A DNA stretch of 64,000 bases. Source: Ganoderma boninense. Its lineage: Eukaryota; Basidiomycota; Agaricomycetes; Polyporales; Polyporaceae. The stretch is from the NCBI GenBank assembly GCA_002900995.3, contig CM035307.1, positions 2,604,001-2,668,000 of the forward strand. Reading direction: 5' to 3'. The translations under genes were made by a program, and so were the position numbers. Under the pieces are notes generated by a model. That model was not told where the DNA came from. It saw only the letters and a program-made list of their open reading frames with translations, and made no database searches. Shown one piece after another: positions 12,126 through 23,000 of the stretch. Numbering within the stretch: position 1 is the first letter of the stretch; the number at the start of each line of letters is the position of its first letter.

Positions 12126-13123
12126 ATGCATATCGCTCGCGCTGCTACCTCTGTTGCGGCTACGCTCTCCTCTGGTGTTTTGATCCCCCTGTACGTCTAT
12201 CCATCAGGGGGACCAGACTGTTCAAACTGGGGCTCCCTCCTGAGCACGTAAGTCCATGCTCAATTTCAGAAGCACGTCGGTCTTGGGACTAACGGAAGCC
12301 TCGTCAACAGCATCGCTGCACATCCTACCGTTCCGTACTATGCCGTCATCAATCCCAACAGTGGACCAGGAGGCGATGGCAACCAGCCACCAGCAGAGTT
12401 CCAGCAGTGCATCCCCATGCTGCGCGCGGCGTCAGACAGCGTCGTTGTGCTTGGGTACGTTCGGACCGGGAGGGCGGACCCGAGCAGAGCGGCTGGCGTG
12501 ATCAGCGATGTGAATACCTACGCGGGCTGGAGCTCGTCGTACCGGGTGGACGGCATCTTCTTTGACGAGGTGTCGGGCGCCGCGAGCGACTTCGACGCGT
12601 ACGCCAACTACACATCGCTCGCCCGCCAGATGTTCGACTTCGTGAGTACTTATGTAGCGTGCATGTTGCCGTCCGGTCACTGACATCCGTGCCGATTAGA
12701 TCGCCTTGAACCCCGGAACAGCGCCGACAGACACGGACTACTACGACCTCGCCGACATTGTGCTCTCGGCAGAGGATTTCTACAACCAGTTCAGGTCAGT
12801 ATTGAGTGTCAGCCTTCCATCCTTGCTTGCGTTCTCTGGCACCTCAAGTTGTCTCTTGTGCTTTTCTAACACTCCCCCTCTTGCTTTCCAGCCCAAGCCA
12901 GCTCTCTCTCGGCGCTGCGACGCCGCCGTCCAAGCAAGCGATCCTGCTAACGGACGGGCCGTCCACCCCTCCCACAGCTCTCATCTCGGAGCTGATCACG
13001 ACGGACAAGGTCGGGGCGTTCTGGGTGACGGATGACTCTCAGGCGAATGGGGCTAATCCCTACGATACTTTGCCCACCGACATCGAGGCCTTCGTCGCTG
13101 CCATCGCGGCTGCACAGACTTAG
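12126..13123 (+). CDS. Spherulin-4-like cell-surface protein (GH135-type fold)
   Basis: Four exons. The ATG at 12126 starts MHIARAATSVAATLSSGVLI and runs directly into PLYVYPSGGPDCSNWGSLL, the first conserved block of spherulation-specific family 4. Exon 2 holds HPTVPYYAVINPNSGPGG, VVVLGYVRTG and VDGIFFDEVSG. This is the TIM-barrel core, with the Asp-Glu pair in FFDEV at the usual active-site strand. Exon 3 gives DYYDLADIVLSAEDFYNQF. Exon 4 ends with KVGAFWVTDD and a tag stop at 13123. Related fungal proteins such as Sph3 act on galactosaminogalactan in the wall; whether this one is an enzyme is unproven. The N-terminus has only a weak signal-like segment, so an additional upstream exon is possible. 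Confidence 0.8.
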
Positions 13124-13577
13124 ACCTAGCATGGAAGTAGCAAAACGTGGAACAACTCCCTGCGGCCAGCCTGAACCGCGGGGGGTTATGCGCATGTGTC
13201 TTTTGAAGAGCCCGTTTGTTAATTATTTGCTTCCCGGATGTAACTCTGGATCTCGAGTAATACGAGTTGTTCAGGAAATTGTTCACCTCCGGCCGCTCGG
13301 CGCATCTACACTGCCTGAGCTACTACACGACCGTGACCAACAGTGTTTTCAGTTTCTACTGTACTGCATTTCGCGACCAACAACAGGGGACAATATAGCG
13401 AGCATCTTGGTAATGTATCTGAGTAGGACTTCCTCCTCTCCATGGGATTGCATACGCCAGAACTGTCAAGTCCACAAAAATAACATTACAGTACAAATGC
13501 TGAGTGGGGATGTTCTATCTCAAAAAGGTCGACTTAAAATCACTTCACTGCAGAAGTTATCGACCACACGGCAAGCT
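13124..13577. other. Convergent intergenic stretch, 454 bp
   Basis: Lies between the 3' ends of the spherulin-like gene and the P450. It is AT-richer than its surroundings and has no recognised element; probably 3' untranslated sequence of both genes. Confidence 0.4.
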
Positions 13578-16233
13578 TCATGACTCGTCTCGCTCCGCTT
13601 CCGTCATCTTGACCCAGAGACCACCCTGAAAACGCACGTCAGGACTAAACATTACGCAGACCGCAATTTCGTTAAGAAAATACGTACAAGGACATACAAC
13701 GTCAGGTGCGTCTTCGGGAAAATCTTCTCCTTGCTACGATGGCCTTCATCGCCGAGCCACTCAGGCGGCGGGCGAGAGTCTGGATGCTGTGCACTCAGGT
13801 CGAGTTCAATGTGCGAGAAATTCTGCAGCAGGCGGATGAGGAAGAACGACATCTCGTTGTACGCAAACTGCGGAAACAAAACAATCGCATGAGTGCTCCA
13901 AACACCCCGCGAGGTCAGTGAGGTCCACAGAACGTACCTGCTGCCCGAGGCATATCCGAGGACCAGCGTTGAAGGGCAGGAAGATGAACGGGTTGCCGGT
14001 GAAGTACTTGTTCAGACGCTCATCCACGAATCGGTCTGGATCGAAGTGGAGAGCTGGTGGGAATCAGGTTCAGAATGCGTGTATTTACCATGATTCTAGG
14101 AAGAAGGCCTACCATCGGGACCCCAGTAGTCCTTGCGCCTATGCATCATAAAGACGGAGTACGTAACACTTGGGGGACGTCAGTGAACATCCCCCAGTTC
14201 GAGTTTAGACGACATACGGAGTACCAGCAGGAACGAAAATAGGAGGCTTCGCAGCGTTTGGGTTTGGGATTGTAGTGTCTTTAGTAGCAACACTAGGCGA
14301 GAACGGTATAAGGGGCTCTACAATTGCCAATAACATGAGGAGACTCACCGGACGTTGAATGGGCTTTGGGTTGGGTGTTATCAGGACCGCCGGTAGCTTG
14401 GACGAAGGGCAGGGAACTCACACAATAGGGTATAGCCGCAGAGTTTCTATAAAGAGGATTGCTTGAGAGGCATTGACGGAAGCGAAGGCGTTTTACTAAC
14501 CATTGATAACAGCCCTCAGATACTTCATTGTCCGGATGTCATCGAAGTTTGGCATCTGAGTTGGGCCGATCTTCTCAATGACCTCAGCACGGAGCTTCTG
14601 GAAAACCTGGGGATAGAGGCACAAAAGATATACAGCGAATGTCAAGGTTGCCGCAGTCTACGAACGGTGCTTGGTTAATAGCCCGCCAACAATATCGCTG
14701 TAAAAATAAACGTACTGTGTCTCGACCAGCAATCATAATGTTGAGTGTCTCGTCATGGAGAACCTTCGGATCTATGATCATCATGTTAACGCCAACCCAA
14801 ATCTCTGGCAACGCGACCCACCTTGTGTCTGTTTAACCAAATGATCCAACAAAGTCTCGTCATCGTCGTCCTCCGTCATCTTCTCCGCCTTGTCGAGGGA
14901 TCGGTTCTTCTTCACGGCTTCCTGCAGGATAGGCTGCAAATATGCGTCGACGATTTCCATGCGGCCGCCTGTTCGGCCTTTCCAGACCTCCTGGAAAATC
15001 CAAGTCCATCCCACGCGTAAGCGGAAAGCAAGGTCGTCTTGGACCCCGCTGAAGGCTTCCGTGAACCTGGCTGCCGCACCCTTGGACAGTGTGGCGACCG
15101 CCGGAGAGGGTCGGTCGTTGTACGCGTATGGGAGGTCGTAATTGAGGCTGTGGACGCACTGGCCGAAGAGGAACTCTGTGGCGCTGTCGAGGGTGAAACG
15201 GGAGATCAAGTCCTGGAAATCGACAGCGTGCCCGTTCCGGAAATGTGCCTTCATCTTCTTGATGGCGAAGTCTACACCAAGGCAACATGAGCAACACAGT
15301 ACTGCATAGATGGAGCATGGGCGTACCTGCGTGCCTATCGAACATTTCAAAGTGAGAAATCCTGTCCCGGGTGAAGTATGGCCGGGTCATCGCGCGATGG
15401 AATCTGTGGGAATATGCATGAGCTCGTTTCGACCCCGCCCTGTTCTACGCGGCCACTGACTTCCACATATCACCTATGGGGAACAAGGTCAGCCATGCGT
15501 TACTACTACAACCACATCTGAAAGGCTGACCATCGGCGTTGAATACCCCTTCTCCGAGCACGTCCTGCAATGAAAACTTGAAGTGATCCCCCTTCTCAAA
15601 CTCATGGAATTGAGTGGCAAGGATCGTCTATAAATTGGCAATAAGTGATGTCCTGCTTTGTATGCACGCCCATGTGCCCACGCACCTTCACGATGTTCGC
15701 ATCTGTAGCTACGTACATGGTGTCCCCCAACAAAGTGACCGAGTGCAGGCCAACCATCTTGTCGACCTGCGGGTTGGTCCAGAAGCCATCGCCTGTCATG
15801 TTTGCATGCAGTTAGGGCTTCAAGCTTCAAGCCACGGCGGTTCGCAACTGCGTCACACACCAGGATAACCCTTCCTCCAGCCCTCCATGCTGATCTTGAC
15901 GAGGTCCAGGTTGCCGAATTTCTGCCCGTCCCAGCTAGGCGGCAGTATCGCGCCCATGCGGGCAGCGCGCCGCCTGACGCTCCATCTCCTGAAGAGTACG
16001 CGCACGACACGCAAGAGCGGGATGCTGAAGATGGAGGTCAGCGCGACTACGAAAGTCGGAACGTGGATTATGTTGAAGGAATGCAAGACGCGCCGTGCGG
16101 CGACCAGGATGGTGGCGGCAGGCGTCAGTTGAGACAGGATCCACCAGAACACGGGCGAAAACCCAGGCCCAAACAGCCTGGATGTTGGTGACGGCATTCC
16201 GCGCGACGGGGAGGACTCAGAGCCAGTCGGCAA
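13578..16233 (-). CDS. Cytochrome P450 monooxygenase, CYP63-like
   Basis: Heme-thiolate monooxygenase of the ER, minus strand, many exons, TGA at 13580-13578. The N-terminus (ATG 16233, or 16197 for [10 protein letters not shown]) has two hydrophobic segments, [18 protein letters not shown] and [17 protein letters not shown], as in membrane-bound fungal P450s. Further in: [33 protein letters not shown] (C-helix), [18 protein letters not shown], the I-helix [15 protein letters not shown] (oxygen-binding AGRDT), the K-helix ETLRLYP (ExxR) near 14430-14450, and the heme loop [15 protein letters not shown] near 13930-13990 with its cysteine ligand. It ends [16 protein letters not shown] and [18 protein letters not shown]63 members in white-rot fungi oxidise alkanes, fatty acids and aromatics; this substrate is unknown. 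A retrotransposon sits about 225 bp upstream of the start. Confidence 0.85.
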
Positions 16234-16457
16234 CTTGTCTTGGGGGTCTGGTGCGCAGTGAAGGGGATGGATAGGTGGGTGGAGGAACCCACAGATGTGC
16301 TTGCCTTAAAGTATGCTGCTGCTGATGATGTTAGGACTCTGCCGGAACCCCCTCACGGTTACGCACGGTGATGCTTAATAATGCCTATAAGGACCTTGGC
16401 GTTTTGTCGCCTTTCTCGCAACCAGGCACCTGGCGTGGCGGAGGCCACAACTTGAAG

Positions 16458-16462
16458 CTGTG
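16458..16462. repeat. Target-site duplication, left copy (CTGTG)
   Basis: The five bases before the 5' LTR are CTGTG, repeated exactly after the 3' LTR at 26535-26539. A 5-bp duplication is what Ty3/Gypsy integrases leave. Confidence 0.9.
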
Positions 16463-16801
16463 TGTAACCGCCCGCGCTCGTTCCCTCGCTCGGACCCGTT
16501 ACCGTACCTCTCTCATCCCCGCATTGTCCCGTTTCCGGTCCCGTACCTAGAATGCTTGTGCTTACTGTTAGTACAGCTTACCTTTGTCATCCTGCCCGTG
16601 TCCACGTGCTTGCCCCCTCTGTCCTTACTCAATCCCCTCTCTCCTGTGCCTGTCGGCAGTCGTATATAAGACCTGTATGTACGCAGTGTTCGTTAGCGTA
16701 CTTGGAACAGAATCACAGTCGGTACAACTGTCCCTGCCCTTGAGCGCTCTTCGACCGTGTGCCGCGACCGCCTTCCTTATCCGGAAGCCGCCAGCGTCAC
16801 A
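16463..16801 (+). repeat. 5' long terminal repeat
   Basis: 339 bp, starting TGTAACCGCC and ending GCGTCACA, so it has the TG...CA ends of retroviral-type LTRs. By eye it matches the 3' LTR base for base. It carries the element promoter (TATATAAG at 16663). Confidence 0.95.
16663..16670 (+). promoter_or_regulatory. LTR TATA box
   Basis: TATATAAG inside the 5' LTR, about 385 bp before the gag start. It should place transcription start near 16690-16700, within the LTR, as needed for an R region. The same box is in the 3' LTR at 26396-26403. Confidence 0.65.
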
Positions 16802-17047
16802 TATTTTTGACAGCATCACCGTCTACCAACCTCTACCCCCCACCCCCTTGTCTCTCTAAAGCTTAACTCAATAAACCCTTCCTCGTCGACTGGATCCCCT
16901 CGAGTCTGATCAACTCGACCTTCCTTCTCGGCGACGGCTCTGTCTCTCCCTCTCTCTCTCTCTCTCTCTCTGTGCTAGACTCTCTCCATCTCTCTCGCTT
17001 CTCTCTCTCTGCGGCTCTCCCTTCCGAAAATCAAGAAACCCGAAAAC

Positions 17048-20000
17048 ATGTCCTCCGTTCGCTACAACCTTCGCAACAGGCCTTCTGGCCCCCGCACCGG
17101 AGTCCACTCCGGACTGGCACCTCCACCTGGTACGTTACCCGCTCAGTTGCCCCAAGGGACTGACTATTCGTCCGACAGCGAGCTTTCCGACGCTCCGAGC
17201 GTCCGCTCAAATGCGAGCGTTAGGCCTGGCGTTTCTTACAGCCAGGCCGCCCGTACCAACGTTGGGGCAGACACTGGCTCGCTGCACGGCGGCCAGGCGG
17301 CAGACCCACGTGCCGGAGCAGACCCCGTCTCGTCCAACGAGCAGGAGGCATATCCGAGTAGCGTAGCCCCGCAGCCTAGCGCTGCGGGCAGTAGCCCCTT
17401 GTCCGCTTCGGACAAGGAAAACAATATTATTGCTTCTTCTACCCAGAACCCCGAGGACCCGCAGGACACAACGGCTGCCCGAAAGGAGCCGGTTGATAAG
17501 GATGTCGGTCAATGGACCGAGGTACGTCGTCATAAGAAACTCGCGCGTACCCCCGCTCGTGCTCCCCTTCGTGAGCTGCCAGTTGCTGGAGGGGAAGGCC
17601 AACCCTCCGAGGCTGCTGGCTTGAATCGTGAGCAACGCCGCACCGTGAAGGCGGCAGAGAAGTCGCTCACGGACGAGCAACGCGGTCGCATCCAGAAGCG
17701 GATGCTCCAAGTTCACCGCGATCGCGCAGCCAGTTCGAGCTCGCGTGGCGAAGGTCCATCGACCTTCGCGAAAGGAAAGACCGTTGATGCGCGCAACTGG
17801 GGCGCCGCCGGTATCAGCGATGAGGAACTAGACCCGGACGCACAGCGCCGGGAGTTCGACTTGTATTCAGGCCGTCGAGCCTTGCGCGACGAGGACAGCG
17901 ACGCTGATCCTGATGAGCAGCGCGCAGCTTTGGAGTACTGGCGTGCCATGAAGAAGGCACAGCCCAAGCGGCCAAAGGCCACCGTCCAGACGGCCACTGA
18001 TTTGTCCGATGAGGATCGCGACCTCACGGACAGCTCCTCGCGCGACAACTCAGTCGTCCGACCGACGCGCGAGGAAGACTTACAGCGCCAGATTGATGCG
18101 CTCCAGCGGGAGCTAGTCGAGGTTCGGAGTGCACACCGTCCTCGGCCTAAGCATAAGCGCAGCAAGGGCAAACAAGTTGCCATTGATTCGTCCGCCTCAG
18201 AGTATGAGGCTCCCAAACCCATTCCCTCAGGTACATCAGTATCTAAGGGACCTGTGGCTTCAGTTTCGGCCAAGAAATCGCGCAAACGCGATGTAGGTAA
18301 AACTAAGAAGGTGAAGGGTGCCAAGACTGGCGCGCCTCTGGCTGATCCTTCGCAAGGCATGGCTACTGCGTTTGTCGAAGAGGCTCTCTCGCCCGGAAGT
18401 TCAGCTCGCCGTTCTCATACGGCCGAGCTGAGGGTTCACCTCCCCCAACCTATCTCTCAGCTGGAGCCGAGCAGCTTCGTTGGGCGCACATTGCGCGGCC
18501 TGTCAAAGGGCGATCCGAGCTCCTCGGACAGCAGCAGTTCGTCCGAGGACGACAAAGGTCCCTCGCGTCCCGGTCCCTCCAAACCCCGTCGCTCGAGACG
18601 GTCCAGCTCCTCATCGTCCAGCTCCTCATCGTCCAGCTCGTCTGGTTCGGGAGGTGCGGGGGGATCCAACGGATCACCATCCTCGTCTGACTCCGAGTCG
18701 TCTTCCGGGAGCTCGGATGGCTCGTCTCGCGGACGGCGCCGTCGCCATAAGCGTCGACGTGCTTCCCGGAGACGTCGTTCGTCAAGGAAGCGTTCGAAGC
18801 GTTCAAAGCTTCGAGTGCCCGTCTTGAAGCCACTGGATCCTGAGCCGTACGAAGGCGAAGCTGACTTGCCGACGTTCCACCGTTTCATCGGGCAGATGTC
18901 CGATTACTTGGATGGCTACCGTGTAAGGTCGCGCGACCATCCGTCCGTGGTTGCTCGCTTCTTGCGCGGCCGAGCGCACGAGTTCTATGTTAACACCATC
19001 TCGCGCAACCCGCGTGCTTACCAGTTCAAGGACATCCTTGTCGGGTTGTTCAATTATTGCTTCCCTATGAACTTCCGTCAGAAAATGCGTGAAAAGCTCA
19101 GGAACACTCGCCAGCATGGTCGCTCCATCCAGAGCTACTCATATGAGATGGAAAATTTGTTCCTGATCCTGGGGATGGACCGTAACGAGGAGCGTGTGGA
19201 CGCGTTCTGGTTCGGACTTGATAAGTACATTCAAGGTGAACTGTGGAAGCAAATGATGACCTTGAAGAGTCCTTACGAGGACGTCAAGGCCAAGGCCCAG
19301 GTCATTGAGCTGGCTCGCGAAGCTGCCGGAGGGACGCGCACCGAGCACCCCGCTCAACACCGGAATGGTGGTTTGCCCCGTCGCCGCGATCCCGCACCAG
19401 CCCCGGCTGCTTTTGCTATAGCGCCTCAGCCTCGGCACCATGACCGGCGCCGCGGACAGGCCAGCGGTCACCGAGAGCGACGACGGGACCAGCGGTACCC
19501 CCGAGAGCCAGGCATCTTTGTGGGGAATGCAAACCGGGGGCCTGTCGGACGACAAGACCGTCAGCGTGGTCGTAGGAATGGAGGGCGAGACCGCGATCGT
19601 GGTCGCGACCGACAGGCGCGACGGGGTAACCGTCCCCCGAACGCAAACCAGGGTCCGCCGAGGCAGCGCGATGCTGCCCCTGCTCCTGTCGGCGATGGTC
19701 GCTGTTTCCGCTGCGGCCAGACAGGCCATATGGCTCGAAACTGTCCCCAGAACAGCCAAGTCAGGTCCAACAACCCTGGACAAGCACCGGGAGTGGCCAC
19801 GTACAATATTGAGGTCGCTCCTGACGACACTGAGGCTCTGAGGAACCTTGCCGAGTCCACCTCTGCGACGACCGAGTTGCACTTGAACTCGGTCGAGTTC
19901 GACTATCGGTCTCTGCCTCAGTTGCGTCCCGCCTGGGAACTGGTTGAACCTCGCTTTCGTGCAGATCCACTCACCGGGTTTGTCAGTGTCGGCGATCCTT

Positions 20001-23000
20001 CGGAGCCCGACGATGAAGACTTATTCGAGGGCATGCCATCCTTGCAGTCCGTCTCGGACTCGAGCTCCGAGCCGGAGGAACCTGACAAACAGTCAGATGA
20101 CACATGGTCAGTAGTCTCTGGCCCCAAGCCTGGTCCTCAGCCACGCACTGACTCGACTTCCTCAGCTGGAGGTTGTCCAATTCCAGTTGAGGATGACGGT
20201 ATTCGAGTTCAGGAGTTCAGCTGGGACGAACTTGAGCTTCCGCGCACTAGAGCCGAGGGAGCGGAAGCCTACGCACTTGGAAATGTGTTCGAGCAGCGCG
20301 CCGCTGATGTATTGAATCGCCACCGACCATACTGGGACGGTGCGAGCATCGAGGAGGAGCACGAGTTCTTCATCGTGCACCAGATTTCGGCATCCACTTA
20401 TGCTGTTGAGAACACAGCTAGTGAGCTTGAATTCTTTGTCACTGCAGCTCAGCTCAACAATCCGAACTTGGACTTACCCAACTCCTTCCGGCAGATGCTG
20501 AGGACGATTCGAATGCCAGGCGATCCTGACGTTCTGGAGGGCGCGAGCGAGCCACTTGGGGATGTGATGGCCCTGGTCCTGGAACAGCGTCTCAATGAGA
20601 CAATACCTTGGCCTGAAACACATCCCCGGGGTGAATCTACAACGCGTTTTCAGTGCTTCCAGCTTGGAGATGTCGTGGAGGTTCAGGATCAGTACCTCGC
20701 ACTCAGCGTTCACATCGGGTGCGAGCGGCTGCTGAACCCCCGGCTTGACTTCCGGGACTGGTATGCACATGCAGCGCGTCGGGCGCACCACGATCGGGCA
20801 CTGGAAACTGGCTCCCTCGACGAAAGCACCTCTGACGACCTCGGCGGTGATCTTGACCACCTGTTCGAGACGATCGCATATGGTCAGCATCTGGATGAAC
20901 AGTGGTATGCCCAAGCCAAGCCATACCTTGAGTTGAACGCCGCTCAGCGGGGCGGAAAGTCGAAGCTTGATCCTGACGATCTAGTTGTGCAGCGGAACGC
21001 CGCTGCGCCGCGCGACCTTCGCCGTGTCATTCCGGAGCCTATTGTTGTTGTGGTGACGATCAACGGGCATCCTGCCCGCGCACTGTTAGACACCGGTTCA
21101 CTTTCCGACTTTATGTCCGCGAAGCTGGCTCACCAACTGGGAGTCAAGACGTTTGAGCTGGCTAAGCCCATGCCACTGCATCTTGCAGTGCAGGGGTCTC
21201 GCGCCAAAATCAATTATGGCTGCACGGCACAGCTGGAGTATCAGGACATCAGCTCAAAGCGTTATTTCGATATCATTAACTTGCTCAACTATGATATCAT
21301 CCTCGGCACCCCGTTCTTCTTCCAGCACCGAGTGCTCGCAGGCTTTAACCCTGTGAAGGTGGTTGTTGGCAGCTCGAAGCCCCTGCCCGTCGCGGGCAAG
21401 CAGGCTCGTGTTCTTGAGTCTCGAGCTGCTGAAGTATTCGCGGACCGGTTGGAGGCTGCGCGACAGGAACTGCGTGAATACGCCGCCCCGATCTGCATGG
21501 ATGCGAGCGACTCTCCGCTGCCGCCGCTGCGGACGATCAATCATACTATTCCGCTCAAAGACGAGTCCAAGACTTACTCGTGGCGGCCGTCCAAGTGTCC
21601 GGACGCTCTGCGTCATCTTTGGATCGAGAAGCGCGATGCTTACTTGAAGTCCGGCCGTTGGCAAATGAGCAATGCTCGAAACACGTCGCCAATGCTCCTC
21701 TTGACGAAGCCTGGAACAGGTGTTAAGGGCATACCACATCGGCTTCGAGTCGTCTGCGATTTACGTGAGCGGAACGCAAACACTCACAAGGTGACGTCTC
21801 CGCTCCCGGACATGGAAGCCATTTTGCGGCGCGTCTCCAGGAAGCCGTATCGCACGCTGATTGACGGCAAGGATGCCTATGAACAGATCCGTGTTGAGCC
21901 GTCTCATGTCCCTCGCACCGCGATGACAACTCCTGATGGAAATATGGTGAGTCTGGTGTTGCAACAGGGCGACTGCAACGCCGTTGCCACTTACCAGACC
22001 CTTATGAACCATATTTTCGCGCCATACCTTGGCGTCTTTCTGGACGTCTACCTTGATGACATCGCGGTCTATTCCGACACTCTGGAAGAGCATCTCAAGC
22101 ACGTCAGACTTGTCATCGACATTCTGCGGAAGGAAACACTTTACCTGAGTGCGACGAAGCTGCGCTTCCTCTGTCGCGAGATGAAGATCCTTGGGCGCAT
22201 TGTCGATGACCACGGGATCCGGATGGACCCCGAGAAGGTCGACAACGTCTTGAGCTGGAAGATCCCCACGAACCGCGAGCTTCTCCGGGGGTTCCTCGGA
22301 TCCGTGGGCTACCTTGCAGATGATATTGCAACCGTCCGGATTCCTATGGGTATTCTGAGTTCGTTAACCGGCTCAGAAGCAAGCTTCAAGTGGGAATTTA
22401 CTCACCAACGTGCGTTCGATGAAATCAAGAAGCTACTGCATGCACACCGTGAGCACCATCGCGTCCCGTTGGATTACTCGAAAGACGCACCGCGCATCTG
22501 GCTTGTCACTGACGGTTCCCATGGTGGGATTGCCGGCGTGGTGACCCAAGGCGACGACTTTCGCCGTGGTCGGGTCGCCGCATTCTTCTCGGCCAAGCTG
22601 TCCTCAGCGCAGATGAATTATCCTGTGCATGAGATCGAGATGTTAGCAGGCATCGAATCGATGCGAAGGCACCGTGATATCCTATTGGGTTGCTCGTTCA
22701 CCTGGGTGACGGACCACAAGGGTCTGATCCACCTCTTGAAGCAGAAGAACCTGTCAGGTCGCCAGGCGCGATGGTTAGAGCGCATTTCCGAGTTCGACTT
22801 CACTATTGAATACATACCGGGAGTCGAGAATGTCCTCGCTGACGCTTTATCGCGTATCTACGCGCATGACCGGCCTGGCACTGTGCGGGCTCCCTCCGAG
22901 TACACCCAGTTCGACGAGGAGGGCGACTTCTCGGCTGTCCTGCAAAGCTTCAGCATCTCTGCACCTGTTAGCGTCGACCCGGAGTCACTTGTTGAGCTGG

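Noticed and set aside
16938..17030. CT-rich tract considered as a separate satellite
   Set aside because: It is a short microsatellite inside the retrotransposon leader, fully contained between the 5' LTR and gag.
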